In this document: positions 1 to 9,702 of the stretch, piece by piece | Position numbering within the stretch: position 1 is the first letter of the stretch | Layout of the letters: each line of letters opens with the position of its first letter | Assembly: GCA_942492115.1 (NCBI GenBank) | Contig: CALODL010000027.1 | Location: 700,370-764,369, forward strand | Direction of reading: 5' to 3' | DNA length: 64,000 bases | DNA from: CALODL01 sp942492115 | GTDB taxonomy: Bacteria > Planctomycetota > Phycisphaerae > UBA1845 > CAIVHJ01 | Notes under the pieces: generated by a model | The model's database searches: none | Told to the model about the DNA's origin: nothing | Seen by the model: the letters and a program-made list of their open reading frames with translations, nothing else | Program-made: the position numbers and the translations under genes

Positions 1-676
1 CATGAAGGTCATCGAGCGTGGCGCCGGCGCGCGTCACACTTTCGAGGTAGATCTCCGTGGCTTTGCGGAGTGAGATCTGCCCGATCGTGGCCACGACCGG
101 ACTCGTTATCGGGATACCCAACTCTCTTCTCAACAAACCTTTGTGGGCAGAAGGATGGAATAGATCCAGATCCACGCCATTGTGGATCACGACGACGTGC
201 TCCGGGGCACACCCTTGATGTAGTAGATGATCTCTGACCGCCGCGGACACGGCGACGAGGCGAGTGTTACGGTTCATTCGCTGAACGCGCGTCGGGTTGA
301 GCCGCTCGATTTCGCGGACATGTGCGACCGCGGGGACGCCAAGTCGTTGTGCGGCAAGCCCCGTAAACTGTGCGGTGGACAGCGAGTTGCCGTGCAGCAG
401 GTCTACGCGCGCACACCGTGCCAGGCGTTCAGCGGTCAATTCGGCCGGCGTCAGGCCGTCGGCCGGTTGTCGCGTGCGTTCGAACGCGTGGGTCTCAACG
501 CCAAGGTGTTGCAGCGCTTCCCATAATGGACCGACGGGCGGCGCATAGGCACACCACCCGTAGCGCTTGGGCAGGCAGCGGATGACTTCGAGCATCGAAC
601 GCTCGCCTCCGCTCAGGGTCGGGTGTTCGAACACGCAACCGATGCGGGGGGGGCTGTGAGTTTCTCTGGAAATCAT
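1..676 (-). CDS. Glycosyltransferase family 4 (GT-B), N-terminal part, cut by window edge
   Basis: An open frame reads from an ATG at 676 down to position 1 without a stop, giving 225 codons; the C-terminal half lies outside the window. The N-terminal part has GGERSMLEV near the start (the donor-independent half of GT-B enzymes often begins with a G-G/E turn), then LLHGNS, PAVAHVREIERL, VSAAVRDHLL and VIHNGVDLDLFHPS, followed by VVATIGQISLRKA. The INGVD..xF and VxxIGxxxxRK patterns are the classic linker and start of the nucleotide-sugar-binding domain of GT4 enzymes. It probably transfers a sugar to a lipid or polysaccharide in the cytoplasm. The acceptor cannot be told from this part. The start is the first ATG after the upstream stop; no strong ribosome site was seen. 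Confidence 0.8.
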   Translation of the reverse strand, partial: MISRETHSPPRIGCVFEHPTLSGGERSMLEVIRCLPKRYGWCAYAPPVGPLWEALQHLGVETHAFERTRQPADGLTPAELTAERLARCARVDLLHGNSLSTAQFTGLAAQRLGVPAVAHVREIERLNPTRVQRMNRNTRLVAVSAAVRDHLLHQGCAPEHVVVIHNGVDLDLFHPSAHKGLLRRELGIPITSPVVATIGQISLRKATEIYLESVTRAGATLDDLH

Positions 677-900
677 GTGGACAACCTGTGACAAAAATCA
701 GTGGTCATCTTTTACGACGATGGCGCCAGTGCGCGCTCGCACTTTTTTTTCGCAAGGATGCGCCAAACCGCGCAGGGTGTTCGCGGCCATGACTGTAATA
801 CATGTATCGCCTCCCGCTTGATCGCGTGGTAATATTCTCGCCGCAGAGTTATCGATTTTATCCATACGAATTCATCAACATATTGATATCAGAGGGATGC

Positions 901-3900
901 ATGAGAGGCCTTCGCTACTGTTGTACGCGTAGTGTTATCCTGATCACGATTATCTTTGTTCCTGCCTCGCCGTCGCAAGCAGGCGAGACTATCAGCTTTA
1001 CCAAGAGTACGCTTTCGGGCACGAGCTCGGGTAACCCAACCTCACTTCAGTTCGGCCCCGACGGTCGACTGTACGTGGCCCAGCAAAACGGCACGATCAA
1101 AGTGTATACCGTTGTCCGCAGCGGCCCCAATGATTACGAAGTTGATGCCACCGAGACCATCAACCTCATCAAGAGCATCGACAACCACGACGATGACGGC
1201 GACTACAACCCCGATGTCAACGGGCGTCTGGTGACCGGCCTGCTCGTCGTCGGATCGGCATCCAACCCGGTGATCTATGTCGGATCGAGCGACCCGCGAA
1301 TTGGCGGTGGAGCCGACAGCGAGAATACCAACCTCGACACGAACTCGGGCATTATCTCACGCTTGACCTGGACCGGATCTGAATGGGATCGGTTGGATCT
1401 CGTTCGCGGGCTCCCGCGCTCCGAGGAGAACCACTGCACGAACGGTATGCAGTTGGATGCCAGCACCAATATGTTGTATGTCGCGCAGGGCGGGCATACC
1501 AATCAGGGGGCGCCATCCAACAACTTCGTCGAACTGCCCGAGTATGCATTGTCGGCCGCGATCCTGCAGATCGACCTCGACGACATCGGCAACTCGACCT
1601 ACGACCTTCCGACGCTCAATGACGAAGACCGTCCGGGGAACCCCGATGACAACGACCCCTTCGGTGGCAACAACGGCAAGAACCAGGCGCGGCTGCTGAC
1701 CAATGGACCGGTCAGGGTCTTCGCACCCGGGTTCAGGAACGCCTACGACATTCTGCTGACCGCGTCCGGGCGGATGTACACGGTGGACAATGGACCCAAC
1801 GGCGGATGGGGTGGTGAGCCCAATGGTGCGGGCGGCAGCAACTGTACCAATCAGGTCAGTGAACCGGGTGACTCGGATCCGGACAACCTGCACTACATTG
1901 ACGGTCCGGGCTACTATGGCGGGCATCCGAACCCGACGCGCGCAAACGACAACAACGCGTTCAACAACTCGAACCCTCAGTCTCCGGTGGATCAGGACAA
2001 TCCGGTAGAGTGCACCTATCGCGAGCCGGGCAGTGAGGACGGGGCTCTCGTGACCTACTCGGTGTCAACCAATGGGATTTGCGAATATACCGCTGGCAAT
2101 TTTGGCGGAGCCATGACCGGCGACCTGCTGATGGCCGGGTATGACGGCAAGATCTTCAGAGTCAAGCTCAATGGCAGTGGAACGAGCAGCGTCTTGGATG
2201 AAACGCTGTTCTCCAACGTCGGCAGTCGACCGCTCGATGTGATCGCCCTGGGCGATGACGATGTTTATCCGGGGACGATCTGGGTTTCCAATCACGGCAG
2301 CAACAACGTCGTGATTTATGAGCCGGTCGATTTCTTCGACACGTGCACTGGTAACGACAATGACCTCGACGAAGATGGTGACGGCTACTCCAACGCCGAC
2401 GAGATCGACAACGGCACCAACCCGTGTTCGCCTGGTGATGTGCCGCCGGATGTCGATCAGGACGGACTGTCCGACCTCAATGATAGCGATGATGACAACG
2501 ATGGCATTCCCGACGTCGAGGATCCCTTCGCCATCGATCCCGAGAACGGCATGGGCCTGATCCCTCCGGTCCTCTACTCATGGGAAAACGACGCACCGCC
2601 TGCAGGTGGCATTCTCAATCTCGGCTTTACCGGATTGATGATCAATGGCTCGGACAACTACATCGATCTCTTCGACCCGAGCAGTAAGACGGCCGGCGGG
2701 GCGGCCGGTGTGTTTACGGTCGATGCCGTGTCGCCGGGCGATGCCATGGGCAACATGAACAGCCAGATGCACGGTCATCAGTTCGGCGTGGCTCTGTCGG
2801 GGGCGGAGGCCTGGACCGCCCACACGCGCATGGTGGCGCCATTCTTCGGTTCGCCGCCATCGTCCAATCAGTCGATGGGCTGTTTCGTGGGCACCGGTCA
2901 CCAGGATAACTATGCCAAGCTGGTCGTGACTGCCGGCGGTCTCGAGTTTGCGATAGAGCAGGACGGTGTGTACGCCACGGTCGAGTCGGTGTCGCTGGGT
3001 ATTCCCGGTCCTGCCACGATCGACCTGTTCATTACGATCGATACCCTGTCGTCGACAGTGCAAGCGGCCTATGCAGTCAATGACGGCGGCAAGCAGGACA
3101 TCGGTGTACCACACAGTATCCCATCCTGGTGGCACAAGGGCTCGACCGGCGTGGCCATCGGCCTGATTTCGACATCGCGTGGTGGTGACCCGTTTGCGGC
3201 GACCTGGGATCTCATCGAGGTGGCCAGCGCGCCACCGTTGGGCACTTGTGTTCCGGGCGACTGTCCGGTCGGGCAGTTCTGCAGCTCCATGTCCGGACTG
3301 TGCGAGCCGACCGTGGCCGAGGCCGACATCACCATCACTTCGTCCAACAACATTAACGCCAGCACCTACAGTTCCGGGTCGTGCGATATCGACAACGCTT
3401 CGAACGGTGGCGTCGAGATCGAGCGTGTCACGTTCAATCTGTCGTCGTCATTGTTTCCGGATATCGTGTTCGATCCAGCGGGGGGCGCCGGCGATGTCGT
3501 CGCCAAATGTCTCAAGATCGACAGCGGTGCGTCGGAGACCGGTTACATCGAGCCCGATGACGAATGCTCGGACCCGTTCTTCGGTCCGCACGATGGCGGC
3601 TATGACGGGATGGTTCTGGAATTCGACGACTTCGATGCCGGCGAGAAAGTCGAGTTCTCGGTCGATATTGACCCGACCAGTATCCAGGGTGGAAGTACCT
3701 CTGGAGCTGCGGGTTCAGTCTCGGGTCTGGAGATGACCGGGGCGGTGGTGACAGTCGAGTTTTCGAACGGTGAGGTGGTCACCTCGACGCTGTATCGCAA
3801 ACCCAATTCGAACGGCGGTGGCGAGCAGGAGTTCAAATCGAATGGACCGGTTCCCCCGACGATCGACGTGCTCAGCGTCTCATCCTCGCCGGCAGTGGTC

Positions 3901-6285
3901 TCCTCGGCCAATCAAACCGTTCGGGTGTGCGCCACGTCCGGCGCCGATGTCCGCCTGTTGCGCGTCGAAGGAGCGCTCGAGTTGGTCGAGGCAGACGGGT
4001 TCGACATCGATCCGTTCGAGGCCAATACGGCGGTTGCGATCCAGGAGTATTCAGCGACTACTGGTGGTGGGGGCTGTGTCGACATCGCCGTGACATTGAC
4101 CCGAGAGGGTCCGGATGCCGGCCTCAATCACTTTGTCGCGGTGACCGAGGACCCCAACGACAGCAATCGCGTCAGTGCGGTGTCCAACAAATGGATCCTG
4201 GAACTCGACTCCGACGGAGAGTGCGACAGTGACAACGATTGTGACGATGGCAACCCATGCACGGCGGATGATTGCTCCGGTGGTGCGTGTGCCAACGCAG
4301 CCGTTTCCGACGGTACCGCGTGCAACGACGGTGACAGTGGCACGATCAATGATCAGTGTGTCGACGGTGTGTGCGTTGGCGAGACCCCCAAGGGCGGATG
4401 CTCGAACGACGGCGATTGCGCAGATGATGATGCGTGTACGACAGATTCCTGCGCGGGCGGCTCATGCGTCCACGGTGTCGCCACGGATGGCACGCCGTGT
4501 GACGATCAGAACCCGGGTACATTCGACGACCACTGCATCGCCGGGGCGTGTGTTGGAACTCCAGGTGGCGACGAGTGCGATATCGTCAACGATTGTTACG
4601 ACGGCGATCCGTGTACCGATCATGAATGTAACAATGGATTCTGTCTGCATATCAACCACCCTGATGGAGAGCAGTGTAATGATGGCGACAGCAACACGAT
4701 CAACGATCGCTGCCTGAATGGTGTGTGTGCCGGTGTTGTTCCAGGTGAGTGTACGATCGACGACGATTGTACCGCCGCCGATGATGAACCCTGCATGACT
4801 GCGACATGCACTGACAGCACGTGCGTGGTTGCGAATGTGGCCGATGGCACACCATGCGACGACGGCGATGGCGGCACGGTCAACGATCGATGTACTGCCG
4901 GTGCCTGCGTCGGTGACACACCACCCGAATGTACCAGTGACGTGGACTGTGCCGATGGCAATCCGTGTATGAGCAACCAGTGCACAGGGGGCATGTGCGT
5001 GGATACGCCGGTTCCCGATGGCACGGTGTGCGACGATGGCAATGGCCAGACGACCGAGGACCACTGCGTGGCCGGTGAGTGTGCCGGCACCCTGGATGGG
5101 GATCCGTGCACCATCGTGAACGACTGCTTCGACGGCGATCCGTGCACTGACCATTCGTGTGACAACGGAGTGTGCAACAACTACGCCGCTCCAAACGGCA
5201 AGACATGTAACGATTTCAACGACGATACCACTGATGACCAGTGCATCGACGGCGTCTGCATGGGCACCGGTCCCCAGGGCAAAGATGCGGATAACGATGG
5301 GCTGAACGACACCATCGATCCATGTTTGGGAGATCCGCGCAATGCGTGTTACGGTGCCGTGGCCATCGACCAGACAGCCGGGCTGCCAGTCCGCATCAAC
5401 GCCTCATTGGGCGAGGCGTGTTCCGGTCAGCGTGTTGATTGCTCGGGCCAGGTGTGGTTTGCGGACTACGGGTTCAACCACGGCGCTTCGTCGATCTGTG
5501 ATCTGCCCAACGGCTGTCCAATTGCGGGCCTCGACGCACTCTTCGGTTCGGGCTGTGACGGCGATGATGCGACCTCAGACTTGTTCCGTTGTCACCGCTG
5601 GGACAACGTGTCCGGAACCGATCTCGCGTACGACTTCAACGTGCCGGATGGTGAATACCTGGTCAATCTAATGTTCGCCAGCATTTGGAGCGGATCCAAG
5701 GAACCCGGAGATCGCGTATTTGACATCGTCATCGAAGGTGATGTCGTGTACGCCGGTTTCGACGAGGTCCTCGCTGCTGGCGTCGAGGCCCGGGCCGTTG
5801 TGCGTTCAGCCGTGGTGACGGTTGATGACGGTAATGGCCTGCAGATTTCGTTCGATCCCCAGGAGCAGAACCCGACGATCAAGGCCATCGAAGTCCTGAC
5901 CAGCACGCAATGTGAACCCAAGGGTGCCTTCGATGTGACGTGCGATGCGATCGATGATGATTGCGATGGCATGTTCGACGAGGATGCGACGTGTGACGAC
6001 GGCAATGAGTGCACGGCCGACGCCTGCATCGGTGGTGTGTGCAGTAATTACGAAATGCTCTATGACCTCAACGGTGATGGGGCGACCAGCGTCGTGGGTG
6101 ACGTCAATGAGCTGGTCGGTTGCCTGTTCAACACCAATCCGAACAACCACTCAGCTATTGATGTGTGCTGTTCGGCAGGGACCTGCCGCTGTCGACTCGA
6201 CTGTAACAGTGATGGATTCGTCAGCATCGTCGGTGACTTGCCGTGCTGGGCGAACTGCCTGTTCTTCGACAATTGCGGAAGGTAG
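901..6285 (+). CDS. Giant secreted multidomain protein: GSDH-like propeller, TSP3, Cys-rich repeats, malectin-like, dockerin-like end
   Basis: A 1794-aa secreted protein. I chose the ATG at 901 rather than the in-frame one at 802 because it follows AGAGG and opens a clean signal peptide ending PSQAG. Residues about 30-480 resemble a PQQ-type glucose/sorbosone dehydrogenase propeller (LQFGPDGRLYVAQQNG, VRVFAPGFRNAYDI). Residues about 490-560 carry TSP3-like calcium repeats (DEDGDGYSNADE, DSDDDNDGIPD). About 565-775 looks like a concanavalin/LamG-type domain. About 1100-1450 holds six repeats of roughly 58 residues, each with a DCxDGxPCTxxxC core and a C-terminal DxCxxGxCxG. About 1480-1665 resembles malectin (YLVNLMFASIW). 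The end has two D-x-N-x-D-G turns (DLNGDGATS, DCNSDGFVS) like a degenerate dockerin. Enzyme activity is inferred from family only. The role is probably extracellular carbohydrate oxidation or binding. Confidence 0.8.
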   Translation: MRGLRYCCTRSVILITIIFVPASPSQAGETISFTKSTLSGTSSGNPTSLQFGPDGRLYVAQQNGTIKVYTVVRSGPNDYEVDATETINLIKSIDNHDDDGDYNPDVNGRLVTGLLVVGSASNPVIYVGSSDPRIGGGADSENTNLDTNSGIISRLTWTGSEWDRLDLVRGLPRSEENHCTNGMQLDASTNMLYVAQGGHTNQGAPSNNFVELPEYALSAAILQIDLDDIGNSTYDLPTLNDEDRPGNPDDNDPFGGNNGKNQARLLTNGPVRVFAPGFRNAYDILLTASGRMYTVDNGPNGGWGGEPNGAGGSNCTNQVSEPGDSDPDNLHYIDGPGYYGGHPNPTRANDNNAFNNSNPQSPVDQDNPVECTYREPGSEDGALVTYSVSTNGICEYTAGNFGGAMTGDLLMAGYDGKIFRVKLNGSGTSSVLDETLFSNVGSRPLDVIALGDDDVYPGTIWVSNHGSNNVVIYEPVDFFDTCTGNDNDLDEDGDGYSNADEIDNGTNPCSPGDVPPDVDQDGLSDLNDSDDDNDGIPDVEDPFAIDPENGMGLIPPVLYSWENDAPPAGGILNLGFTGLMINGSDNYIDLFDPSSKTAGGAAGVFTVDAVSPGDAMGNMNSQMHGHQFGVALSGAEAWTAHTRMVAPFFGSPPSSNQSMGCFVGTGHQDNYAKLVVTAGGLEFAIEQDGVYATVESVSLGIPGPATIDLFITIDTLSSTVQAAYAVNDGGKQDIGVPHSIPSWWHKGSTGVAIGLISTSRGGDPFAATWDLIEVASAPPLGTCVPGDCPVGQFCSSMSGLCEPTVAEADITITSSNNINASTYSSGSCDIDNASNGGVEIERVTFNLSSSLFPDIVFDPAGGAGDVVAKCLKIDSGASETGYIEPDDECSDPFFGPHDGGYDGMVLEFDDFDAGEKVEFSVDIDPTSIQGGSTSGAAGSVSGLEMTGAVVTVEFSNGEVVTSTLYRKPNSNGGGEQEFKSNGPVPPTIDVLSVSSSPAVVSSANQTVRVCATSGADVRLLRVEGALELVEADGFDIDPFEANTAVAIQEYSATTGGGGCVDIAVTLTREGPDAGLNHFVAVTEDPNDSNRVSAVSNKWILELDSDGECDSDNDCDDGNPCTADDCSGGACANAAVSDGTACNDGDSGTINDQCVDGVCVGETPKGGCSNDGDCADDDACTTDSCAGGSCVHGVATDGTPCDDQNPGTFDDHCIAGACVGTPGGDECDIVNDCYDGDPCTDHECNNGFCLHINHPDGEQCNDGDSNTINDRCLNGVCAGVVPGECTIDDDCTAADDEPCMTATCTDSTCVVANVADGTPCDDGDGGTVNDRCTAGACVGDTPPECTSDVDCADGNPCMSNQCTGGMCVDTPVPDGTVCDDGNGQTTEDHCVAGECAGTLDGDPCTIVNDCFDGDPCTDHSCDNGVCNNYAAPNGKTCNDFNDDTTDDQCIDGVCMGTGPQGKDADNDGLNDTIDPCLGDPRNACYGAVAIDQTAGLPVRINASLGEACSGQRVDCSGQVWFADYGFNHGASSICDLPNGCPIAGLDALFGSGCDGDDATSDLFRCHRWDNVSGTDLAYDFNVPDGEYLVNLMFASIWSGSKEPGDRVFDIVIEGDVVYAGFDEVLAAGVEARAVVRSAVVTVDDGNGLQISFDPQEQNPTIKAIEVLTSTQCEPKGAFDVTCDAIDDDCDGMFDEDATCDDGNECTADACIGGVCSNYEMLYDLNGDGATSVVGDVNELVGCLFNTNPNNHSAIDVCCSAGTCRCRLDCNSDGFVSIVGDLPCWANCLFFDNCGR

Positions 6286-6443
6286 CGACCCGGCGCCGGC
6301 GGGGGTCGGCGTCTGGCACATGGGGTGCCTGGGGTAACTGACGTCCGGAAACTCCGGGCAGAGCAGACACATCGTATACTGATCCTGGAATAACTTGCTC
6401 TGTGGTCCAGCGCGGCCTTGTGCGCGGTTTCTGGAGGGGAACC

Positions 6444-6986
6444 ATGTCACGAAGCGTTCTGCTACTGCTGGCAGCATCCGGTGTCGTTGGGTGCATGACG
6501 CCCATCGCGGCCGACTCGGCTGTCGACAAGACAATCGTCTACGTCATTCGTCAGCGCCCCGACGATCCCGACAGTCCGAGGCGCCTGACCATCAGCGTCG
6601 GCCTCCGCGAGGAGCATCGCTCGGGCCACAGCGTGGCCTGGCGCGTTCGCCGCATCGCTATTCAATCATGTGGTCCCGATGGTCGGACATGGTTCGAAAA
6701 GCCCGAAGATGTCCCACTGTGGTGGACGCGGCACGCCAATCCCGATCGGCCGCTGCTGGCAGAATTCGCCGATATCCCGACGCTGTCAGGCCGGGCGCGG
6801 GATGGGCGCAACGAATTGGACTACTCGTTCAGCGGCAAGGTCAATAGCACGTCACCCGAGTTGTATGGCGGGCGTTCGAGCCTCATGAGCTTCAGCCTTG
6901 TTCGCGATGATGCGACTGTGTTGGGGCAGGAGGATGAGGAGCCGGCGGAAATCGACGAAAGCGGAGATCCACCGGGGGGGTCATAG
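6444..6986 (+). CDS. Hypothetical lipoprotein
   Basis: A 180-aa protein not recognised as any family. The ATG at 6444 is preceded by a good ribosome site (TGGAGGGGAACC) and opens a lipoprotein signal peptide whose lipobox ends GVVGC at residue 17. The upstream in-frame ATG at 6402 would add residues before the signal and is less likely. The mature part is polar, with repeated Trp/Arg (VAWRVRRI, PLWWTRH) and an acidic Glu/Asp-rich tail. It stands alone between the giant secreted protein (ends 6285) and the convergent kinase gene (ends 6997), only 10 nt away. Probably anchored in the outer or inner membrane; function unknown. Confidence 0.7.
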   Translation: MSRSVLLLLAASGVVGCMTPIAADSAVDKTIVYVIRQRPDDPDSPRRLTISVGLREEHRSGHSVAWRVRRIAIQSCGPDGRTWFEKPEDVPLWWTRHANPDRPLLAEFADIPTLSGRARDGRNELDYSFSGKVNSTSPELYGGRSSLMSFSLVRDDATVLGQEDEEPAEIDESGDPPGGS

Positions 6987-6996
6987 TAGGCTTGAC

Positions 6997-9702
6997 TCAT
7001 TGCTGTGATTCATGAACAGTGGCTCGTTTTCGTACGATGGCCAGGTTGCCGTTGATTACGTTCTTCCATTGTTCGAAGCGCTCATGATCGTCGGCCCAGT
7101 AACCCTTGTCTTTGGAACTGAAGAGCCTGCTGGATGCATCTGCCAGAAGGTGTTCGGCTTCCTCGTCGCTGCCTGGGTCCTTTTGTGAGATATGCCAGGC
7201 TGCTAGTGAGTTCAGAGAACGAATCGTTCCTAGAGTGGCATCAATACTGTCTGGCAAGATCGCTTCAATATCCATTCGGATATTGAGCGCCTGACGATAG
7301 TGGTCCAGAGACTTTGGATAGTCTTTGATGACGCGCCAGCAGCGTCCGAGGTACTCGTGCGCAATCGCGAGGTCCAGTTTCCACTCCAGGTTTGAAGGAT
7401 CATCCTTCGAGACCGTGCCGCGTATTCTGACTGCGCGCTGGAAGGACGCGAGTGCTTCAGAGGTCTTACCTCTTGCAATCAGGGTTCTGCCCAACAGGAG
7501 CTCGGAGAAGCCGCTGATGCGCTGCCAACGGATATTGTTGGGTTCAGTGTTCAAGATCGCAGTCGAGAGGTCGCTTGCGCGTTCGGCAAAACGTTGAGCG
7601 TTCTCGATGTCCTTGAGCTTGAGATACAGCCGCGCGTGCCGATCGTATGCGCCGTAGAGTTCGTACTGCCAGTGGACAGCGCTGGGATCCAGGCGACACA
7701 GGCGCTCTCCGATCTCAATGGCATCGGCATAGAGCTCTTCCGCGCGATCGGTGTGGCCGTCATTGCGCAGGCTGTCGCCAGCATTCTTGCATGCGATGAC
7801 GTAGGCCAGCAGGCGCCGGGGCTCGAGGTCGTTGGCCTTGACCAGCGTGTCCCGGATGTCCAGCGAGCGGGCCAGAGCCTGCCGCGCTTCTTCGCGGCGG
7901 CCGAGTTTCATCAGGGCCCGTCCGGCGATGCCCCATGTCGTGGCCTGCAACTCGAGCAACGCTGCATCATTTCCGTCGTGTTCGAACTGCGGTACGGTCG
8001 CTCTGGCCTGCTCGGCATGTGTCAGTGCGTCGGCGTACGCCCCGGTTTCGAGGTCGTGCTGCGCGATGTCCGCTGTGACCATGGCCAATTCCATCGTTGC
8101 CGAACGCACCATATGCCCGTCGGCGATGAGCTGCTGGCATAATCCTGCCGCGACATCGAAATGATCGGCTGGCGTGTCGAGGCTGCGGCCGAGTTTGCGG
8201 TGGGCGCGGGCGCGAATCAGTCGGCGCTGCCCATCGTCGCCGTGGGCGCTGGGTTGTTCGCTGGCCGCCAGGACCGCGCGATAGTGTTCGGTGGCCTCGG
8301 TGTGCCGACCGCGCTCGAAGGCCACGTCGCCTCTGTGTTCGCTGACCTCGGCAATCAGCCCGCGATCGACAGCCGCCCCGGAACTCGCACTGTCGACCAG
8401 TTGCCGATCGACCCGATCGAGCAGGTCGGCGGCGGCGTCACGGGAGCGTGCTGTGATAGGCAGTACGCCGGGAGCCTGCAGAAGTGGCTCCTGCGAGCGG
8501 GGCCACAGCAACCACCCGAAGCCGATGACGAGGCCGACGAAGCCGCAGCAGCCGAGGCCCATGAGGGCCGGGCGTCGAGCCGGGGCAGGGGCCGGGTGGA
8601 CCGGGGGGGCGTTGACCGGCGTACCGTCGAGGACGTTCTGCAGGTCTTCCGCCAGCGCGCGGGCCGAATCGTAGCGGTGATCGATGTTGTTGGCGATGGC
8701 TCTATGGACTACGGCTTCGAGATCATCGGAGATGTCCGCCGTTGCGATACGCGCACAGGTATGCGTGGCCAGGGCCGTCCGCAGGCTGACCGGCCCGGCC
8801 GACAGTCGCGGCGTGTCGCCGTCGTAGTTCAATTCGTAGGGGAACGTGTCGGTCAGGGCATTGAACAGCATGACACCGAGCGCGTAGATGTCGCCGCGCG
8901 GGTCGACGCGATGCCCGGCGGTCAATGCTTGAATCTCTTCGACGGGCCGGAATCGGAGGGCGTCGATAGTTCCGGTAGTCACGCTCGACACGAAGCTTCG
9001 CGGTTCGCGGGCCAAACCCAGATCAAGGATGCGCGGCTGGCCGTGTTCATCGATCAGGACATTGGTGGGTTTGAGATCATGATGCACGACACCTTGCTCG
9101 TGGGCGTAGTTCACTGCGTCGCAGATAGCGATGAACAGCGTGAGGGTCGCGCGCACGTTCATGGTATTGAAACACACGTGGGCGTCGACCGGCAGACCCT
9201 CGACGTATTCCATGGCGTAGTACAACCGTCCCCGTGCCACGCCGCTGTCGACCAGTGTGACGATTCCAGGGTGTGCGAGCCGTCCGACGAGGGCCATCTC
9301 GTCCTGGAAGCGGGCCCGTTGTCGTCGCGTGGCCAGTGGGCCATCAATGAGCAGCTTGAACGCGACCGTGCGCGCCGACGGTCGATGAACGGCGCGGTAG
9401 ACCGTACCCTGTCCGCCCTGGGCGATGCATTCTTCGAATGTGTAGCTGGGGAGTGCGGCCGCAAGCACTTCGAGGTCCTCGCCCGGATAGGCCTCGGCGG
9501 TGTCGTTCGAAACCGGCTCGCCGGCGCGGGCAACGGCCAGCACCTCACGCAGGGTCGTCAGGCGCTGTTCAAGATCGGGCATGAGCTCAGGGTGATCGTG
9601 AATGATCCGCTGATCGTCGATGACCGCATGCCGTTCCAATTCACGGCGGACACGGTTGACGATGCGGTCGATGTGTGCACTGCGTTCGGTGTGCGCGGTC
9701 AC
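6997..9702 (-). CDS. Ser/Thr protein kinase with transmembrane segment and TPR-rich C-terminus
   Basis: A 901-aa Hanks-type kinase. The catalytic domain occupies about residues 80-345: glycine loop AQGGQGTVY, lysine in VAFKLL, catalytic loop VVHHDLKPTNVL and DLG in place of the usual DFG (ILDLGLA). A hydrophobic segment at about 378-400 (GLGCCGFVGLVIGFGWLLWP) anchors it, so the kinase domain faces the cytoplasm and the C-terminal part probably lies outside. Residues about 450-880 are alpha-helical TPR-like repeats (EARQALARSLDIRD, ASFQRAVRIRG, SLDHYRQALNIRMD). The GTG start at 9702 overlaps the stop of the upstream ECF sigma gene by four bases (GTGA), so the two are translationally coupled. 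Kinase/TPR proteins paired with ECF sigma factors are a planctomycete hallmark, and the kinase probably controls the sigma factor. Confidence 0.92.
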   Translation of the reverse strand: MTAHTERSAHIDRIVNRVRRELERHAVIDDQRIIHDHPELMPDLEQRLTTLREVLAVARAGEPVSNDTAEAYPGEDLEVLAAALPSYTFEECIAQGGQGTVYRAVHRPSARTVAFKLLIDGPLATRRQRARFQDEMALVGRLAHPGIVTLVDSGVARGRLYYAMEYVEGLPVDAHVCFNTMNVRATLTLFIAICDAVNYAHEQGVVHHDLKPTNVLIDEHGQPRILDLGLAREPRSFVSSVTTGTIDALRFRPVEEIQALTAGHRVDPRGDIYALGVMLFNALTDTFPYELNYDGDTPRLSAGPVSLRTALATHTCARIATADISDDLEAVVHRAIANNIDHRYDSARALAEDLQNVLDGTPVNAPPVHPAPAPARRPALMGLGCCGFVGLVIGFGWLLWPRSQEPLLQAPGVLPITARSRDAAADLLDRVDRQLVDSASSGAAVDRGLIAEVSEHRGDVAFERGRHTEATEHYRAVLAASEQPSAHGDDGQRRLIRARAHRKLGRSLDTPADHFDVAAGLCQQLIADGHMVRSATMELAMVTADIAQHDLETGAYADALTHAEQARATVPQFEHDGNDAALLELQATTWGIAGRALMKLGRREEARQALARSLDIRDTLVKANDLEPRRLLAYVIACKNAGDSLRNDGHTDRAEELYADAIEIGERLCRLDPSAVHWQYELYGAYDRHARLYLKLKDIENAQRFAERASDLSTAILNTEPNNIRWQRISGFSELLLGRTLIARGKTSEALASFQRAVRIRGTVSKDDPSNLEWKLDLAIAHEYLGRCWRVIKDYPKSLDHYRQALNIRMDIEAILPDSIDATLGTIRSLNSLAAWHISQKDPGSDEEAEHLLADASSRLFSSKDKGYWADDHERFEQWKNVINGNLAIVRKRATVHESQQ

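Noticed and set aside
4300..5260. CRISPR-like array suggested by the regular repeats
   Set aside because: The regularity comes from six protein repeats of about 174 bp in one open frame, with no identical DNA repeat or spacers.
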